A DNA stretch of 64,000 nucleotides, taken from Heliocidaris tuberculata. Taxonomy: Eukaryota; Echinodermata; Echinoidea; Camarodonta; Echinometridae. The stretch is taken from NCBI GenBank assembly GCA_025618425.1, contig CM046846.1, positions 29,985,619-30,049,618 of the forward strand, given 5' to 3'. The notes under the pieces were generated by a model. The model was not told the origin of the DNA, did not search any database, and saw nothing but the letters and a program-made list of their open reading frames with translations. A program made the translations under genes and the position numbers. Of this stretch, positions 45,219 to 57,549 are shown one piece after another; the stretch's first letter is position 1; each line of letters opens with the position of its first letter.

Positions 45219-48200
45219 GTAAACAAATTACATCTGACTATCATATCATGCTGTTGTTTATGAATCTTGATGATGTATATGATGACTTGAAATTTTCTGA
45301 AATAAGATGCATTATTGACCACATGTAGAGTGGTCTCATCTGTTTCAAATTCACCATCTTTCTATAAAATTTTATTTAAAAACTAAATGTAGACCTAATG
45401 ACTAGTTTTGTAATTTATTTTAACTACAAACAATGACAAACAATGTTGTTAGTGGCTGATAATTATTTTTTATCTTTCATTCTTTGGAAGCTGATGACAA
45501 AAATGAAGGATTTTGTGTAAGAATCTATTATTAGTTACAGGTGTCAAGCCAACTGAATTCTTGATATTTTACAATTTTGCATCGTTTTTAAAATTTAATC
45601 ATTTATTTTTCACTTTTTACTGAAGACTAGCATATATGTGCAAACAAATATTGAGATCTGTAGCTTGTGTCAGGTGTGTTCTTCTACAGACTACAGTGTA
45701 GCCTGTAACATTAGGTCTGGATAGAATTTGTGTCAAGATGATGTTGACTATTGCTGCTGTGACCTTATAAATTTTATCAACATCATAATCATCATCGTCT
45801 GGTACTGGATGAAGGCGGTAACCTGTAATTCCCAGTCTCTTCATCTGAAATCATCACTTGGGAAAAAGTTGGCTCTTTGACACGTTTGAGCGCTTCTTTT
45901 ATAAATGTGAAATCTGCTTCATCCTTAGCTACCATAATGTTCCTGTGGCAGATATTCTTTATGATTATCCCAAGTCTGAAAAGATTTATATTTTCTGAAT
46001 ACCAAGTGCAGCCTTAATTGGCTCTGTGACAAATTTTAGCAGGTTAAATTACATACTGTACTACTACACAATGGGTTCATTTCACTTCAAGTCCTTCAAA
46101 GTCAACTTTTACTAGCATATTCTATCAGATAATGGTCTTCTTTTGTGTGCTTGTACTGCTTGGTAATGGTCTTTGAATATCACTTCATTGTTCATTTAAA
46201 CTCAGGAAATGCATACTTAAGATTTTAAAAAAATAATTTACCAGATCCTGGAATTCTAGAATATCTTGACTGAGGCATGCAAGTGTCTTATGAATGATCT
46301 GTTTATTGAAGTTCAGGAAATTGATGTAATTTGATAGATTTAGACCACGCCTGTGCTTTGTGATGGGGAAAAGCTTCATCTTCACCTTGAGTTTTCTAGA
46401 CAAGTGTTGATTGTGTACATATGCAACTGAAAGAAATACATGTACATGTAGTTTTACATTTTGAGCTTTGTATGAGAAAGGAAAGCACGAGTGTGGACTT
46501 GACCATTTTAAACCTACTAATTCGATTGATCCGTCTACACCAAATTGGGATCATGGACTTTTTATAGCACATTGATATTCATTTATTCAAATACTTTTTT
46601 ATTTTCTCAATTTCTCAATTAAGTTTATATACATGCTAAAAGATGTAAAAATGGGGGGTTGAAATTTTCTTTTTAACAAGAAGTGTTGTGAAGAGCTTTG
46701 CAATTCTATAATTTCTATTTTACAGTTGAACATGGCATTCATGTGCTTTTTCTCAGTGCATTGCATACATGTGCATTGCAGTTTACAATGTGACCCAGTA
46801 TCGGACTATGAAATTTGACTCTCTTTATGCAATAAAACCAAACATCACATCCCACCTTGTAAGTTCTAGTCAGTCAGTCACCATTGACAATTTGACATAC
46901 ATGTAATTCTCTAGATGCTTAACAGCATGTTACAAGCTACATGTACAACCTTTTCTCCAAGTAGACAGATATCAGTGTGTTCTAGTTTTTGGTTTAGAGG
47001 AACATTCATACCTGTTTCACCCCTCAATTTGGGGGGTGATTTTTATCATTATTTTTTTGAAAAACCTGATATTTGAATTTTTTTATCTTACTGCCCAGAT
47101 CACTTAATGTCAATGACACATGTGAAATGAAAATGAAAATCACCTTTTAAATTATGATAGCATTTCATTGATAGAATTCAGCTTGTATTAGTTGTTTGTT
47201 TCTATGTCTGGCAAGGCTTGATTAAATAGTCAGTAAACTTTGGTAAAGAAATACAATTCAGAACAATCTCTTTCTTTCTTTTTTGTATCATATACATTAG
47301 ATAGATATGAACCCCCCCCCAAAAAAATGTTTGTACATGTATGAAAGCAGGGCATTATCAGCAGTGTTATAAGGGATAAATCCTACCAGATACATGTAAT
47401 ACATGTATGTACCTGTATGTACAATGTACATTGAAGGTGTACAGTGTGTGCCCATTTATTCCATATCACTACATGTGTATGTAGATTGTACATGTATACC
47501 AACTGTTCGATAAATTCTCTTGAATGCATTATTGTCTGTGCACATTTCCACACACACAGTCAGAACATCTGCTCCGAGAATGTTGTTGTGACCGATCAAA
47601 TGCCAGGTTTCTTGTTTAACCTTGCTTGCTTGGTTTCACAACCTGCGTACACAAGCTACATGTACCTATCCAAAATAATGTTCACACTAAAGATCTAATC
47701 TTTGTTCAGTTCAGATAAGTGATGACGAGTGGGTCAATGTCCAGCAGAAACTGGACTGTGTAGGGTGCAGGACGTTATCATTTGACCTGGGATTCATACT
47801 CCACTGCTGCAACTTGATTTGCTCATTAAATTTAGTTTACATGTAAACTATCCATGAAGGCCTACATGTACAGTATCTGAAATTGAAAGATTGGGACAGT
47901 ATTGGCAACTGCCACAATACCTGGGGCAAGATGGAAAGTTACTTTTACAGCTAGCTGAATCGCTTTCCACTCAAATATATACCTCTTCCACTATCATTAA
48001 CAAATTTTCTTTTGCGAAAAGTTTCAGGGAAGATAATGATGGGTGTGAAGTAGAAACTGTAGAATGTTATCTTTATCGCAATCATCTCTGGACTGTGCAT
48101 GCTACTGGTATTAAAGCAAGCATGGTATGCAGACACTGATATATGAACGCATGTTTGAGCAGGCTATAAATACTCCACTAAGCATGGTCTTCAAGACGTC

Positions 48201-48935
48201 ATGAACCCGTATCATTAGCAACCTTGTCTGTCTTGATTCAATCTTGCTCTTCTAATGGCTGTTAATTCTTTTGCTGTCACATAGCTAAGTAGTGTTGAAA
48301 AAAATAGGCGTGCTGTTTTGTGAACTCTTTTTTTTTTTTTGTGTGTGTGTGTAGTACAAATGAATCCTCAGAGCAATTTCATCATTTTATAACCATCCAA
48401 GGTCAATTTTGATTTGATCACAATTTTTTTTTCTTCATTGTCTTATATTTGGGGAGGGGGGGGGGGCTCTACCCAATTGATTATTGATTGTACATGTACA
48501 GTATGTGTACTTGAATTCTCACAAGATCTACATGTTCATAATTTATGAGCAAATCATTATGAATGATATTTGATTAAATTTTATTTAAATTCTGAAATAC
48601 ATTGTACAATTAAACAACTGACACAGGCAAGGAGCAACCCGACAGAAGTAGGCAGGCCTACATATCTGACTATGTCCAGGATTTGACATGTTGGTAATTG
48701 ACCTACATGTATCATGTTTTCTTTCCTAGCGACAATTTGTGATGTGAGATTTATGACAGCCATTATTGTTCAAACTAGATGGTAATCTGATCACTTCCTT
48801 TTTGGCAATGTTAATGTGAATGCCAAAAAAGAAGTAATTTATGAAGAAATAATGCATACATTTACTCTGATGTAAAGTTTCATTGCTTGGAGTAATTATC
48901 AGATAAAAGTAAGCCTTAAATTACTACCCCATTTA
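45219..48935 (+). other. Presumed first large intron
   Basis: A/T-rich, CG-poor, with many TACATGTA words from 46430 onward. No exon or clear transposon seen on either strand. Confidence 0.5.
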
Positions 48936-48939
48936 CATG

Positions 48940-50372
48940 TAGTTTGCAGGCACAAACCCTGGTCAGTCGTAAAAAAGAGTCTGCGCTGTAAGACTACCAT
49001 AGGCCATACTGTAGCTGTTCCTATATTGACACGACCATGTTGTTGTTGTTTTAGGTTTAGCGGCACTCGTCATTCAATTTGAATATTTACACGAGCTCTA
49101 GTCTTATTACATGTATTTATGCTATGTTGCATTAATTTGTGCGAGTCAGTAGCTGGTTTAGGCTTCTTTCAAGACACAATGATTTTTCTGATAAAATGTC
49201 AAATTAGGGTCTGTGCTTACAGACTAATTTACATGTAGTGCATATAGTGTACTGTGTCTGTATATATTAATGAATTATGATTAAAAATTTTTTTTTACAG
49301 TTAAGTTTTGTTTCCATGGAGCACTTTCATTGTTTTAAGCTAGAGGTTACGAAAATTCAATTCTGTTGAATCATTTAGGCCCATAATCGGAATCAGAGCC
49401 TCCAACCAGCAGACTTGTTTGAGGGCCTCTCCATGAAGTGTGATCCATCCTTTACATTTTTTTAAAATTAAAAACTAAAATAATTCTTAAATTGTAAATA
49501 TATTTTCCTTCAATCAAATGTAAGATGCAAATCATCACGGGAGACTACATTGTATAAGTCGCGTGATCCAGGTAGCATTACAAGCATGAAAGAAAAGCTG
49601 AACTTACTGACCCTATCTTCAAGGTGACAAGTCCTGAAGTTAACAAATTTCTTCAAAGTGGTCAAGGGGTTAGTCCCAGCCCTCCCTATTGAAAATTTTC
49701 TTGTTAAAGCAAGACCAAAATGATCTGTTAAAACCAAACAATTCAAAGATTTTCATGCCCAAAATATCCTACAAAGACAAGTAGTGAACCACAACAAAGG
49801 TTTCACTATTCACCATACCAACAATGAGCAACTAAAACAATCATTTTCTTGTGAGTACTCCCTTGGCTTGGAATCACCTCTCTCCTGAAGTCATCAACAG
49901 TCCATCACCAGAAGTGTTCAAGTCTAAGATTGAAAAGAGCCACCTACGATTCGACTAGAATTTTTTTTCGCACCCTCTCTCACCGGCTGCAATTACACCA
50001 ACGGGTCCAGCAGTGTAAACATCCTGATCCTGATCCTGATCCTGATCCTAGTCCTGGTCCTGGTCCTGATCCTGATCCAAGTTTAAAATGAAATCTAATT
50101 GTTTCTGACACACCCAAGCATTATCTACAGTATGTAAACTGTACCCTACAGTGTACATGTACAATATGTTGGCCCTACATTATTGGATGCCTACTAGTCT
50201 GCAAGCACTGACCCTAATTTGATACATTTAACAGAAAATCATTGTGCTTTGAGAGAAGTCTAGCCCAGCTACCTACTGGTCGTGTCAAGGAGCAGCTATA
50301 GTACATGGCCTATGGTAGTCTTATAGTGCAGACACTCTTTTACGACTGACCAGGGTTTGTGCCTGCAAACTA
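48940..50372. mobile_element. Foldback element carrying a LINE 3' end
   Basis: Left arm 48940-49228 and right arm 50193-50372 are inverted. Left has AGTTTGCAGGCACAAACCCT, GGTCAGTCGTAAAA and AAGACTACCATAGGCCAT; right has ATGGCCTATGGTAGTCTTAT, TTTTACGACTGACCAGG and GTTTGTGCCTGCAAACTA. The left arm holds about 100 bp of extra sequence near 49035-49150. The interior is mostly the LINE tail at 49545-50090. Confidence 0.8.
49545..50090 (+). pseudogene. LINE C-terminal and 3'-tail remnant
   Basis: Frameshifted frames read KLTNFFKVVKGLVPALP, then PLAWNHLSPEVINSPSPEVF and KSKIEKSHLRFD. This is the usual end of CR1/L2-like LINE proteins (blocks of the type F-K-I-L-K-G-L-x-P and W-N-x-L-P-x-x-V-V-x-A-x-x-x-x-x-F-K). 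It is followed by a non-coding part with GGGTCCAGCAGTGTAAACAT and a terminal CCTGAT-type hexamer repeat (50020-50078), a typical LINE 3' tail. The clade call is inference. Inactive copy. Confidence 0.78.
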
Positions 50373-51051
50373 GATGCCTACAGTACAGGTGAGAAATAAA
50401 ACAGTTGAGGTCGAAGGAAAAAGACCACAGCTTGAACATGCTGTGTACAAAAGCACTCCAGAAGGTCATCAGCCTATTGTTCCTGATAGGCTAATTGGGT
50501 TATTTCTGGTAATGAATCTATAAATATGGGGAGCCCTTTCGGCTGCTGTACTTCAGCACCGGGGTTTGCCTCACCATGTGTTCCAGAGTACACCCCTCGG
50601 TAGCGACCCTCGGTAGAAAATTGTTTCTCATTTACTAGGAATTACTGAGAAGAGGTATTTTGATGAAAGTATTGATTGGTCCCAGAAGTTCGCGTCCAGG
50701 GGAGGTGAGTGGCGTGGTGTGGGATCATTTTCTCCAAGGGCAACCACTTACAATTATCCAATCATAATTCGCGTTTCCTGTACTTATGCCAAGTGTCTAA
50801 CAACTTAATGAGTCCAGGTGATAATAAAAAGCTTGGTATATGTGGATGTGTACTGTACATGCCATTGCAAGCAGCTGCATGGTGCATTGTTTTAAAAATA
50901 CTCACAAGATTTTTTAGTTTCTATCGCTGATCAATCACCACGAGATGCATTGAGGAATCTGTTCTCTTTCGGTGCAGTGGTTTTTTGCATCTACACTTGG
51001 ATTTATTGTATGCAATTGTTGATAGTTACCCAGTTTATTTTGGTCTTGAAG
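50373..51051. other. Intron-like sequence, one weak exon candidate
   Basis: A frame at about 50640-50702 (ITEKRYFDESIDWSQKF) ends at a GTGAGT donor and follows TTTACTAG, but there is no domain and no phase link. Otherwise nothing recognised. Confidence 0.3.
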
Positions 51052-51139
51052 ATTGGCAGACATGTTCAAGGACCATGTGAATACCGTCCTGGGCCAAATC
51101 AGGGAAAATAAGACCAAATTTCGTGAGAGTACAAGTAAG
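51052..51139 (+). CDS. Possible internal exon, unrecognised protein
   Basis: The frame reads LADMFKDHVNTVLGQIRENK then TKFRESTSK, up to a strong donor GTAAGG at 51140. The acceptor would be CTTGAAG (51051) or GGCAG (51059). With the first, one leading base is used, so the previous exon must end in phase 2. The exon at 45107-45218 ends in phase 0, so a further exon between them would be needed. The peptide looks helical and charged. No family recognised; coding appearance and donor quality are the only support. Confidence 0.4.
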
Positions 51140-52873
51140 GTAAGGTAATCGTCTTGTAGCTATAGTTCATAAAAAGTTTTCTCTCTAACTTGTGTTCAAA
51201 CATTTACATAGATCTACATGTTTATGCATTGAAACTTGAGATCGAAGAGGAAATAAAATTTGCATGCACATGTGTATAGGAAACTGCTTTTTGTGCATGT
51301 ACATGATGTATTTGCTTGTAGAAGTGGTTTTTATAGTTCACAATTTTGCAGTACTACAGAAATATCCCTGATTTATTTGTGTTATGTTTGTTTTGTTTTG
51401 TTTTGTTTTGTTTTTTCTTTTTCATTTTTCTGGCTGAGGATAGTGTCTGTGATTGCTCATGAAGCCTACTACTGTACTACATGTATCTATTTCTTTGCTG
51501 CAGCAAAGAGGAAGAGAGAGAGAGAGTGATATCAATTTTATACTGCAACGACTTTGTTTTTCTTAGATTGTATTTGCTGATTTACCCGATTAAATACGCT
51601 TACTGGATGAAAAAGCCTCCATCTTTAGGTAACATCTGTGGCCAACTTTATGAAATTCTGAAATGTCAATTGACATCAAGACTGCAGAGCCATCTTTTCC
51701 ATACCCAGGATCATCTGTCGTTCAAAGTAATAAAGTAAGGAATCAAACATTCTTGAAATTGGGCCAGAGATGGTTTGCGAGGGTGGGGTTTATGAATGCC
51801 AACGAAAGACTTGGGGGCGGGGTGGAATGCGGATAAGCCCAACCTCGCCTTCTTGAGGAATGCAAATATGTATTCCTCAGGAGTGAAAGGTCACATTCTA
51901 CAGGAGTAAACATATCTGGTTTATTGTAGGTGAACAGGTACACATGGTTTGTGTACTGAATGGAGAGAGGATATTGTGTGGGCAATCAATGTGATCTGAG
52001 TAAATTTTAATCAAGTGGCAATCTTCTCCACAAGTTGATGTCTTTATATCTTGTCATAGCGGTTCCATGACATTTGCTCCTGCGACAATTCCGGTCAAAC
52101 TTTGCCATATTAATCCTAAACCTAAACCTAACCCTATCCCTAACCCTAATCTTCACATTGTCCTTAACAAAAAAAACAAATCATGATCTTGACCTTAACC
52201 TTTGACCTTTCGAGATATGGATGGAGGAGCAAATGTCGCAGGAGCAAATGTCGTGTCACCTGTCATAGTTGCCAACCATTCCTGTTTTGGAAAATGATTC
52301 CTATTTTTCAACCATCATGCTGATGTTATCAGATCCCTTGTTTCCTCTCTTTTGAAAACCTACAAATGTACGCTTTGTTAAATTTTGCCTTGATATATTC
52401 CTACTTCAGGCTGTGGAAAATTGACGGGTATTTCTTGTATCAAAAACAAGATGAAGAAAGGGGGATGGGGCGGGGCTGTACTGTACATGCATGTAGCATG
52501 TTAGGCCTCAGGTGATGATTTTATTTTCTCAAGATGAGTATCCTACAAAAACAGAAATTTTCAATGTAGTTGAACAACCACTTTGATGTGAAAAATCTAA
52601 AAATCATACCCTAACCTAGTATACAGAGATTAAGAATTTGATTATTAAGTGATTGAGGTCAGTGGTACTATTTATATAAAATCTATCTGGATCTTTCATT
52701 ATTGGAGGATCGATGTGCAGTGAATGTTCAATCGAAACCTGGTGCGTAACCCAATTGGTGCTACTGATGAGAATTTCGTCTGTCCATTTTGAGTAATTTC
52801 ACTTTCGGAAAGACAGTGGTATGCTGGGAGAGATTTCATGAATACATTTTAATCAAGTACCTTTTTAAGCTCC

Positions 52874-52905
<32 letters not shown>

Positions 52906-53138
52906 TGTAGGTGAACTATATTTACTTCTTATAGCAGCAAACATACCGATACAGCTGGTCTAATTAAGATGAGACATGTATGTCTGTTAATGATAATTGG
53001 TCAATTAGCTGTCTTCCTTATTACCCCAATTTATACACCAATGTCTCGTTTTGTTTCACCATATCATGGTTTCACAAAGTAAAAGAAACCAGAAAAGGTT
53101 TTTTTTTTGTTCAATCATTCATGTCTGAGCAAAAGAAG
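51140..53138. other. Intron-like sequence
   Basis: (TTTTG)n near 51388-51412, short (GA)n at 51511-51526, telomere-like CCTAAACCTAACCCTA words at 52110-52150, and a (TA)n tract at 52874-52900. No exon recognised. Confidence 0.45.
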
Positions 53139-53142
53139 TTAA

Positions 53143-53675
53143 AGGGGAAGTATGCCCTGAAGTTTATAGTTTATTTTGATAAAAACTAGAAACAGATTAG
53201 TGAAAGTTTGAGCAAAATCCGATAAGAAATAAGATGGTTATGAATTTTTGAAGTTGTAATCAATTAAACACAAAGTGGTAAGTCCTTGACATATCTTGTG
53301 AGCTCCTCTCCCATTTGCAGGAAATTTTATAAATTTTCATTTTCTTAGTTGTTGATGGAAAAGATTTATTTCATACAGGTTTTGTGTAAAACATATGCAG
53401 TGATTATGTCAGTGGTGCATGTATGACTGAATATTTTCTATAGAGAAATTGGAAATTTATGATATTTTTTAAAGTAAGGGCAAATTGGAGAGGAGCTCAC
53501 AAGATACATGTACATGTACTTCACGGAGTTGCCATTTTATCTTTGATTGATTACAACTTCAAAAATTCATAACTTTCTTATTTCTCATCAGATTTTTCTC
53601 AAACTTTCATTTTTCTTTTTCTTCAATTTTTCTGCTTCTATGAAAACTTATTTGATATCAGGTTGGACTTTCCCT
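53143..53675. mobile_element. Foldback MITE, AGGGGAAGT...ACTTTCCCT ends
   Basis: TTAA lies outside both ends (53139-53142 and 53676-53679). Arms of well over 100 bp pair imperfectly: GAAACAGATTAGTGAAAGTT, ATGAATTTTTGAAGTTGTAA and TCTTGTGAGCTCCTCTCC on the left, with GAGAGGAGCTCACAAGA, TTACAACTTCAAAAATTCAT and AAACTTTCATTTTTC on the right. Whether TTAA is a duplication or part of the arms is not certain. Confidence 0.85.
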
Positions 53676-53878
53676 TTAATATGTTAATGCACTCAAGCTA
53701 ATAGGAAGTAATATTCGCTTTAATGATTGTAGGTTTGCTTATGTTGCTTGTAATATACATGTATGTAGTTTTCAGTTTGGCCTACAAATATTGATGCACA
53801 TGAAGGCCTTCATAGTTCATACAGCAAGTAGGTCTACATACAATGTAGACCTCCATGAACATATACACTACTGTTATC

Positions 53879-54110
53879 CAGGGCTCGACGTTAATGGTGG
53901 CCCGAGTGCCAATGGCCACCTGAAATGGTGTCAGGCCACCTAAAACTTTCAGATCGGTGGCCTGGTTGGCCACGGTTATAGTGTAAGACACAAATGAATA
54001 AAATGTATCATCATCCGGGCTACTTGAGGATCCATTTGGCAACCTGGATCTCATGCTCAAGTGGCCCTGCTGGCCACCTTGAAAAAAAAAAGTTAAGGGC
54101 AAGCCCTGTT
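53879..54110. mobile_element. Possible hAT-like MITE, CAGGGCT(C/T)G ends
   Basis: Left CAGGGCTCGACGTTAA and right TTAAGGGCAAGCCCTG are imperfect inverted repeats. GGCCACCT recurs inside in both orientations. Flanking 8-mers are only loosely similar. The minus-strand frame over it is not a gene. Confidence 0.55.
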
Positions 54111-54890
54111 GTCTAACATATTTCTTCCTCTTATCAGTTTAAATGGAAGGGGTACAATTTGTGAATGTAAACTTTCAGTGATCACTGTCAGTGTATGTTC
54201 ATGTACATGTACGTGTATCTTACATATATGCTAGCTTTGTTTGACATCAGATGACCAATATGATTGGTCAGCTTCAACCCCTGAGAACAGGTTAGCTTCA
54301 GTCTCCAAGACGACACTGTAATTTGTAAAGTGACTGTGTGATTGCCAGTGGTCTACATAGTTATGAGAGGTAACCTGGTAGGCTGTGCATCATTTTCTCC
54401 TTGAAATTTAACCAGCTGATTCATTTGTTTTTATTGATACCAGCTTTTTGTTGAGGATTCCACTCAACCATTAATTATGAGTCGTCAGCAGGCTTACTTT
54501 CAAGTTATTCTTTTTGTTCTTTTTAAGGTGTGATATATTCAAATGTTGGTCCCTTCCATTGTCATGTACAGTTGTATGAGAAGGAAGAGAGTGCTATTTG
54601 CTTACAAGTCTAAACTCCAGACTGACTTTTGACTTATTTTTATAAGGAGCCTACATGTACAAATAATATTTTTTTTTGTTTTGAGATGGCTGTAGAAAAT
54701 ATGGGTTATCGACTTTTCGTAGCCACAGTTCCTGTGTTTTCTTTTTCCAAGAATTCTTTTTCCCTTTTTCAGTGCTTTTTTAAGGTTTTCCTGAGCTACA
54801 TGTAAGTAACTCGCTGCTCTGGTATAATTTTTTCAATCTTACATGTAGAAGCACAAACTCAATTGTCTTGAAGAGAGCCCAGGGCCCTGT
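54111..54890. other. Intron-like sequence, nothing recognised
   Basis: No exon or repeat boundary seen; several TACATGTA words. Confidence 0.4.
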
Positions 54891-54891
54891 T

Positions 54892-55020
54892 TCATGAAAC
54901 TTGTCATCACTGACAATTTGCAATAATTGTTATAAGCTCCTGAAATCCTTGCATCTGATTGGCTGAGAGCAAATTTGTTGGTAAAAATCACTGACAAGAC
55001 ACTTGATGAACGCCTCCCAT
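54892..55020. mobile_element. Palindromic MITE, decayed, GGCCCTGTTTCATGAAAC end
   Basis: Left GGCCCTGTTTCATGAAACTT, right AAAAATCACTGACAAGACAC then TTGATGAACGCCTCCC. The core CTTGCATCTGATTGGCTGAG is the inverse of the core in 37521 and 37889. Confidence 0.7.
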
Positions 55021-55710
55021 GTTTTTGATTTCCCCAAGGCCTGTTGCTGATATACAGTCATATGTTGTGTTTGTTCAGTACCTTGTTATGTAATTACGGA
55101 AGGATAGATAAGGGATATCCATGACTGGTAAAGTTCAGAGTACAAATACTGTAGGCCTACCAATATCGATATCGAGAATAGACCAAGTACTCTAGGCTAC
55201 ATGTATGTGCAATGTACATTCGTTCAATTCTAGTAGGTGGGATCTGTATGTGTAGACTAGGGTTCATGAAGACCCAGCGGTATATAATTTCCTTGAGGCC
55301 TTGTTTCATTTCATACCACCTATCCGAGAATAGAAGGAAAGAATACCACCACCAGCAGTGTCTGAGTCCTTCTCTAACCAGAGATCACCACCAGCCAGTC
55401 TCGATTCTTCACCACCAATCTAGTCATCGTAGCCTTGGTTGGAAGTGAAACTTTCCAGGCTGGGTCTGAATACTGTGCAAACAGCAATCACATTGCTTTA
55501 CGGTCTACCCATTATCACCAGCAACCTTCGCTGGCTAGATGCCCAGCCTCTTAATGCATGGGATATCATACAGTCTACAAGACTCTTTTACGTTCTGATG
55601 GTATATTTGTACTGGTCTCAGTCTTGATACACATACATTTACATGCATAGAGGAAGCCGTAACGGAAAGGAAAGGCGAGTACAAGTGGGTAGTGTTGTTC
55701 TTCATGGCAG
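55021..55710. other. Intron-like sequence, nothing recognised
   Basis: Contains ACCACCAGCC-type repeats at 55340-55410. No supported exon. Confidence 0.4.
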
Positions 55711-55785
55711 CGTGGTGCTGGTATCATCATTATCATCATGTCATCATTGAAATCTAAACGGAGTAGCAAGAAACGAGAGAATAAG
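55711..55785 (+). CDS. Possible exon or alternative first exon
   Basis: Acceptor-like TTCATGGCAG ends at 55710 and a donor GTAGGT follows 55785. The 75 bases are phase 0 at both ends, compatible with 51139. An in-frame ATG opens MSSLKSKRSSKKRENK, a strongly basic peptide; upstream codons are ATC/ATT repeats (GAGIIIII), which look like simple sequence, so this may instead be a 5' UTR plus start in an alternative first exon. Not recognised; weak support. Confidence 0.3.
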
Positions 55786-56168
55786 GTAGGTGGAAAATGA
55801 AAATCATCTACGTGAATGTGTAGACTGGAGTGACTCCAAGTAACTTCATACTCTATCAGTAAACTTCTGGTTGCAGTATTGGGGATTGCATTGTTGCTGT
55901 GAAGAGATTGAAATTACAAATTACATACACAAGAAACTGTAGCTTAACTCCTTGATCATACACGTGGTTGCAGAGTATAGGCTGCTCACATTTAAACAGT
56001 GTGATATTAGGGAGTGAAGGAGAGAGACTGGGACTAGTGGGAGATATACAGTAGGCCTACATGTAGAGACTGAGAGAGAGAAACGGATCTGCAGGGGTAA
56101 TTTATTTTTAAGGTCAAATACAATGAATAGCCAAATAACCATTGTTTAAGGTATCATCTAACTTGTTA
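55786..56168. other. Intron-like sequence, nothing recognised
   Basis: No exon or repeat boundary seen. Confidence 0.4.
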
Positions 56169-56717
56169 TAGGGAAGCTTGAGTTCTGGGAAAGGTAAAAA
56201 AATAATTTGTGAGCTTTCTCGTTCTTTTTGTGTTAGTTTGGAAAATTATCATAGTAGATACATGTATGTCCCCTGAAAAGGATTGCTCTTCAAATGCTCT
56301 CACATTTAAAATATGAGAAGAAAGGGCTGAAATGTTTGGGCCGAACTTTTGTGTGTAGTCCCATATACGCATTTCTGTGTGCAGTGCATGTGACTCTCAG
56401 CAGGATTTAGTCAATTTCTTATCATTTTGGTGATTCCAAAACCTTACAGCATACACCAATTCTTATGTGCTATTAATTAATCAATCTTTCCTAATTACTT
56501 TGAGACAGTTTCTTTCACAATTCAATCTCATGACCAGGGCCCCGTTGCATAAAACTTACCATTAACGGTAACTTTGCCATCAATGGTAACTCCCAGGGAA
56601 ACCTTGATTTTGATTGGCTGTTGAGTGATGACACCATGGTAGTTACCATTGATAGCAGAGTTACCATTAATGGTAAGTTTTATGCAACGGGGCCCTGAAC
56701 TCAACTTTATATTTAAA
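56169..56717 (+). mobile_element. MITE family R, split by a palindromic element
   Basis: Starts GGGAAGCTTGAGTTCTGGGA and ends TGAACTCAACTTTATATTTA, matching the family termini. It is broken at CTCATGACCAG by the element at 56538-56694. It also carries a TACATGTA insertion-like change at 56259-56268 relative to the other copies. Confidence 0.87.
56538..56694. mobile_element. Nested palindromic MITE, GGCCCCGTTGCATAAAAC ends
   Basis: Ends GGCCCCGTTGCATAAAACTT and AAGTTTTATGCAACGGGGCC are perfect inverted repeats; inner TTACCATTAACGGTAAC and TTACCATTAATGGTAA pair. Flanks CAG and CTG; intact family R copies read GACCAGAACTC here, so a CWG-like 3-bp duplication with one change is inferred. Confidence 0.88.
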
Positions 56718-57144
56718 AGCAGGTGTATTGTTTATGTAAACTCTCATCTCCCTAGTTGTACATTGTATGTTGCAATATTATTTTTTCTGAAAGTTAATAC
56801 AAAAATCATGCTATTAAGACAAGTATATTTTCTGGATTTTCAATAAGAATTATACTACTACTATTATACAAACATGGATCATGGATCTTTTTCATCAACA
56901 CTCTTATCTTGCGTAGTATAACTTTTTGGGACTGATTTTTCAATGTGCTCATTAATTTTCAAAAGTTCAGTAGTACCTTTAATAAGAAAGAAGATTGACT
57001 GTGGTTCAAAAGTCCTTATACAGTCATACTGAGATTTGTACATGTACATACAAAATAATGAAAGTAAAACTAGAATTTTAAGTATCTGAAATTTTATTGA
57101 TGTGGCATGCTTTGTCAAAGATCAATACTGTACTATAGATCCAC
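56718..57144. other. Intron-like sequence, nothing recognised
   Basis: No exon or repeat boundary seen. Confidence 0.4.
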
Positions 57145-57148
57145 TTAA

Positions 57149-57549
57149 CCCTTTCAAGACAGGAATTGTTTAAGGGCTAAATTGATCACATTTTGTTCTT
57201 CAAATTGGCAACAATATTTTTCTTTTAGTGCTGCATGGTTTTAACAAGGTTGAATGTCTTTGAAAACAAACATGGTTAGGGATTGTGTCAAAAAGTTGAA
57301 AAATGACCAATTTTGATAAAAAAACAATGATTTTGAACCTCTCAATGTGTTGCCACTTTAGGGATTTTAAAGCTTATTCTTGTTTTAAAAATTCCTGGCA
57401 TCAAATGCACTAGGATCATGCTGCAAAAATGGACATAGTTTGTGCAGAAATGTTGTACTCTTTCTACTCATGCATCTGGTATATTTTGTAGAGCTCTGAA
57501 TCAAAAGTTATTGAGCCAAACCACAAAATGTGGTTTTGTCTCGAAAGGG
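57149..57549 (+). mobile_element. piggyBac-like MITE, copy 2
   Basis: TTAA at 57145-57148 and 57550-57553; ends CCCTTTCAAGACAGGAATTG and inverse CCCTTTCGAGACAAAACC. Full-length relative of 39992-40398, in the same orientation. Confidence 0.9.

Noticed and set aside
50640..50702. Possible exon ITEKRYFDESIDWSQKF with GTGAGT donor
   Set aside because: No domain, no phase partner and a poor acceptor; kept only as a note.
52110..52155. Telomere-like CCTAAACCTAACCCTA words
   Set aside because: Short and imperfect; likely simple repeat rather than an interstitial telomere.
53782..54102. 106-codon minus-strand frame
   Set aside because: Lies over an inverted-repeat element with repeated GGCCACC words.
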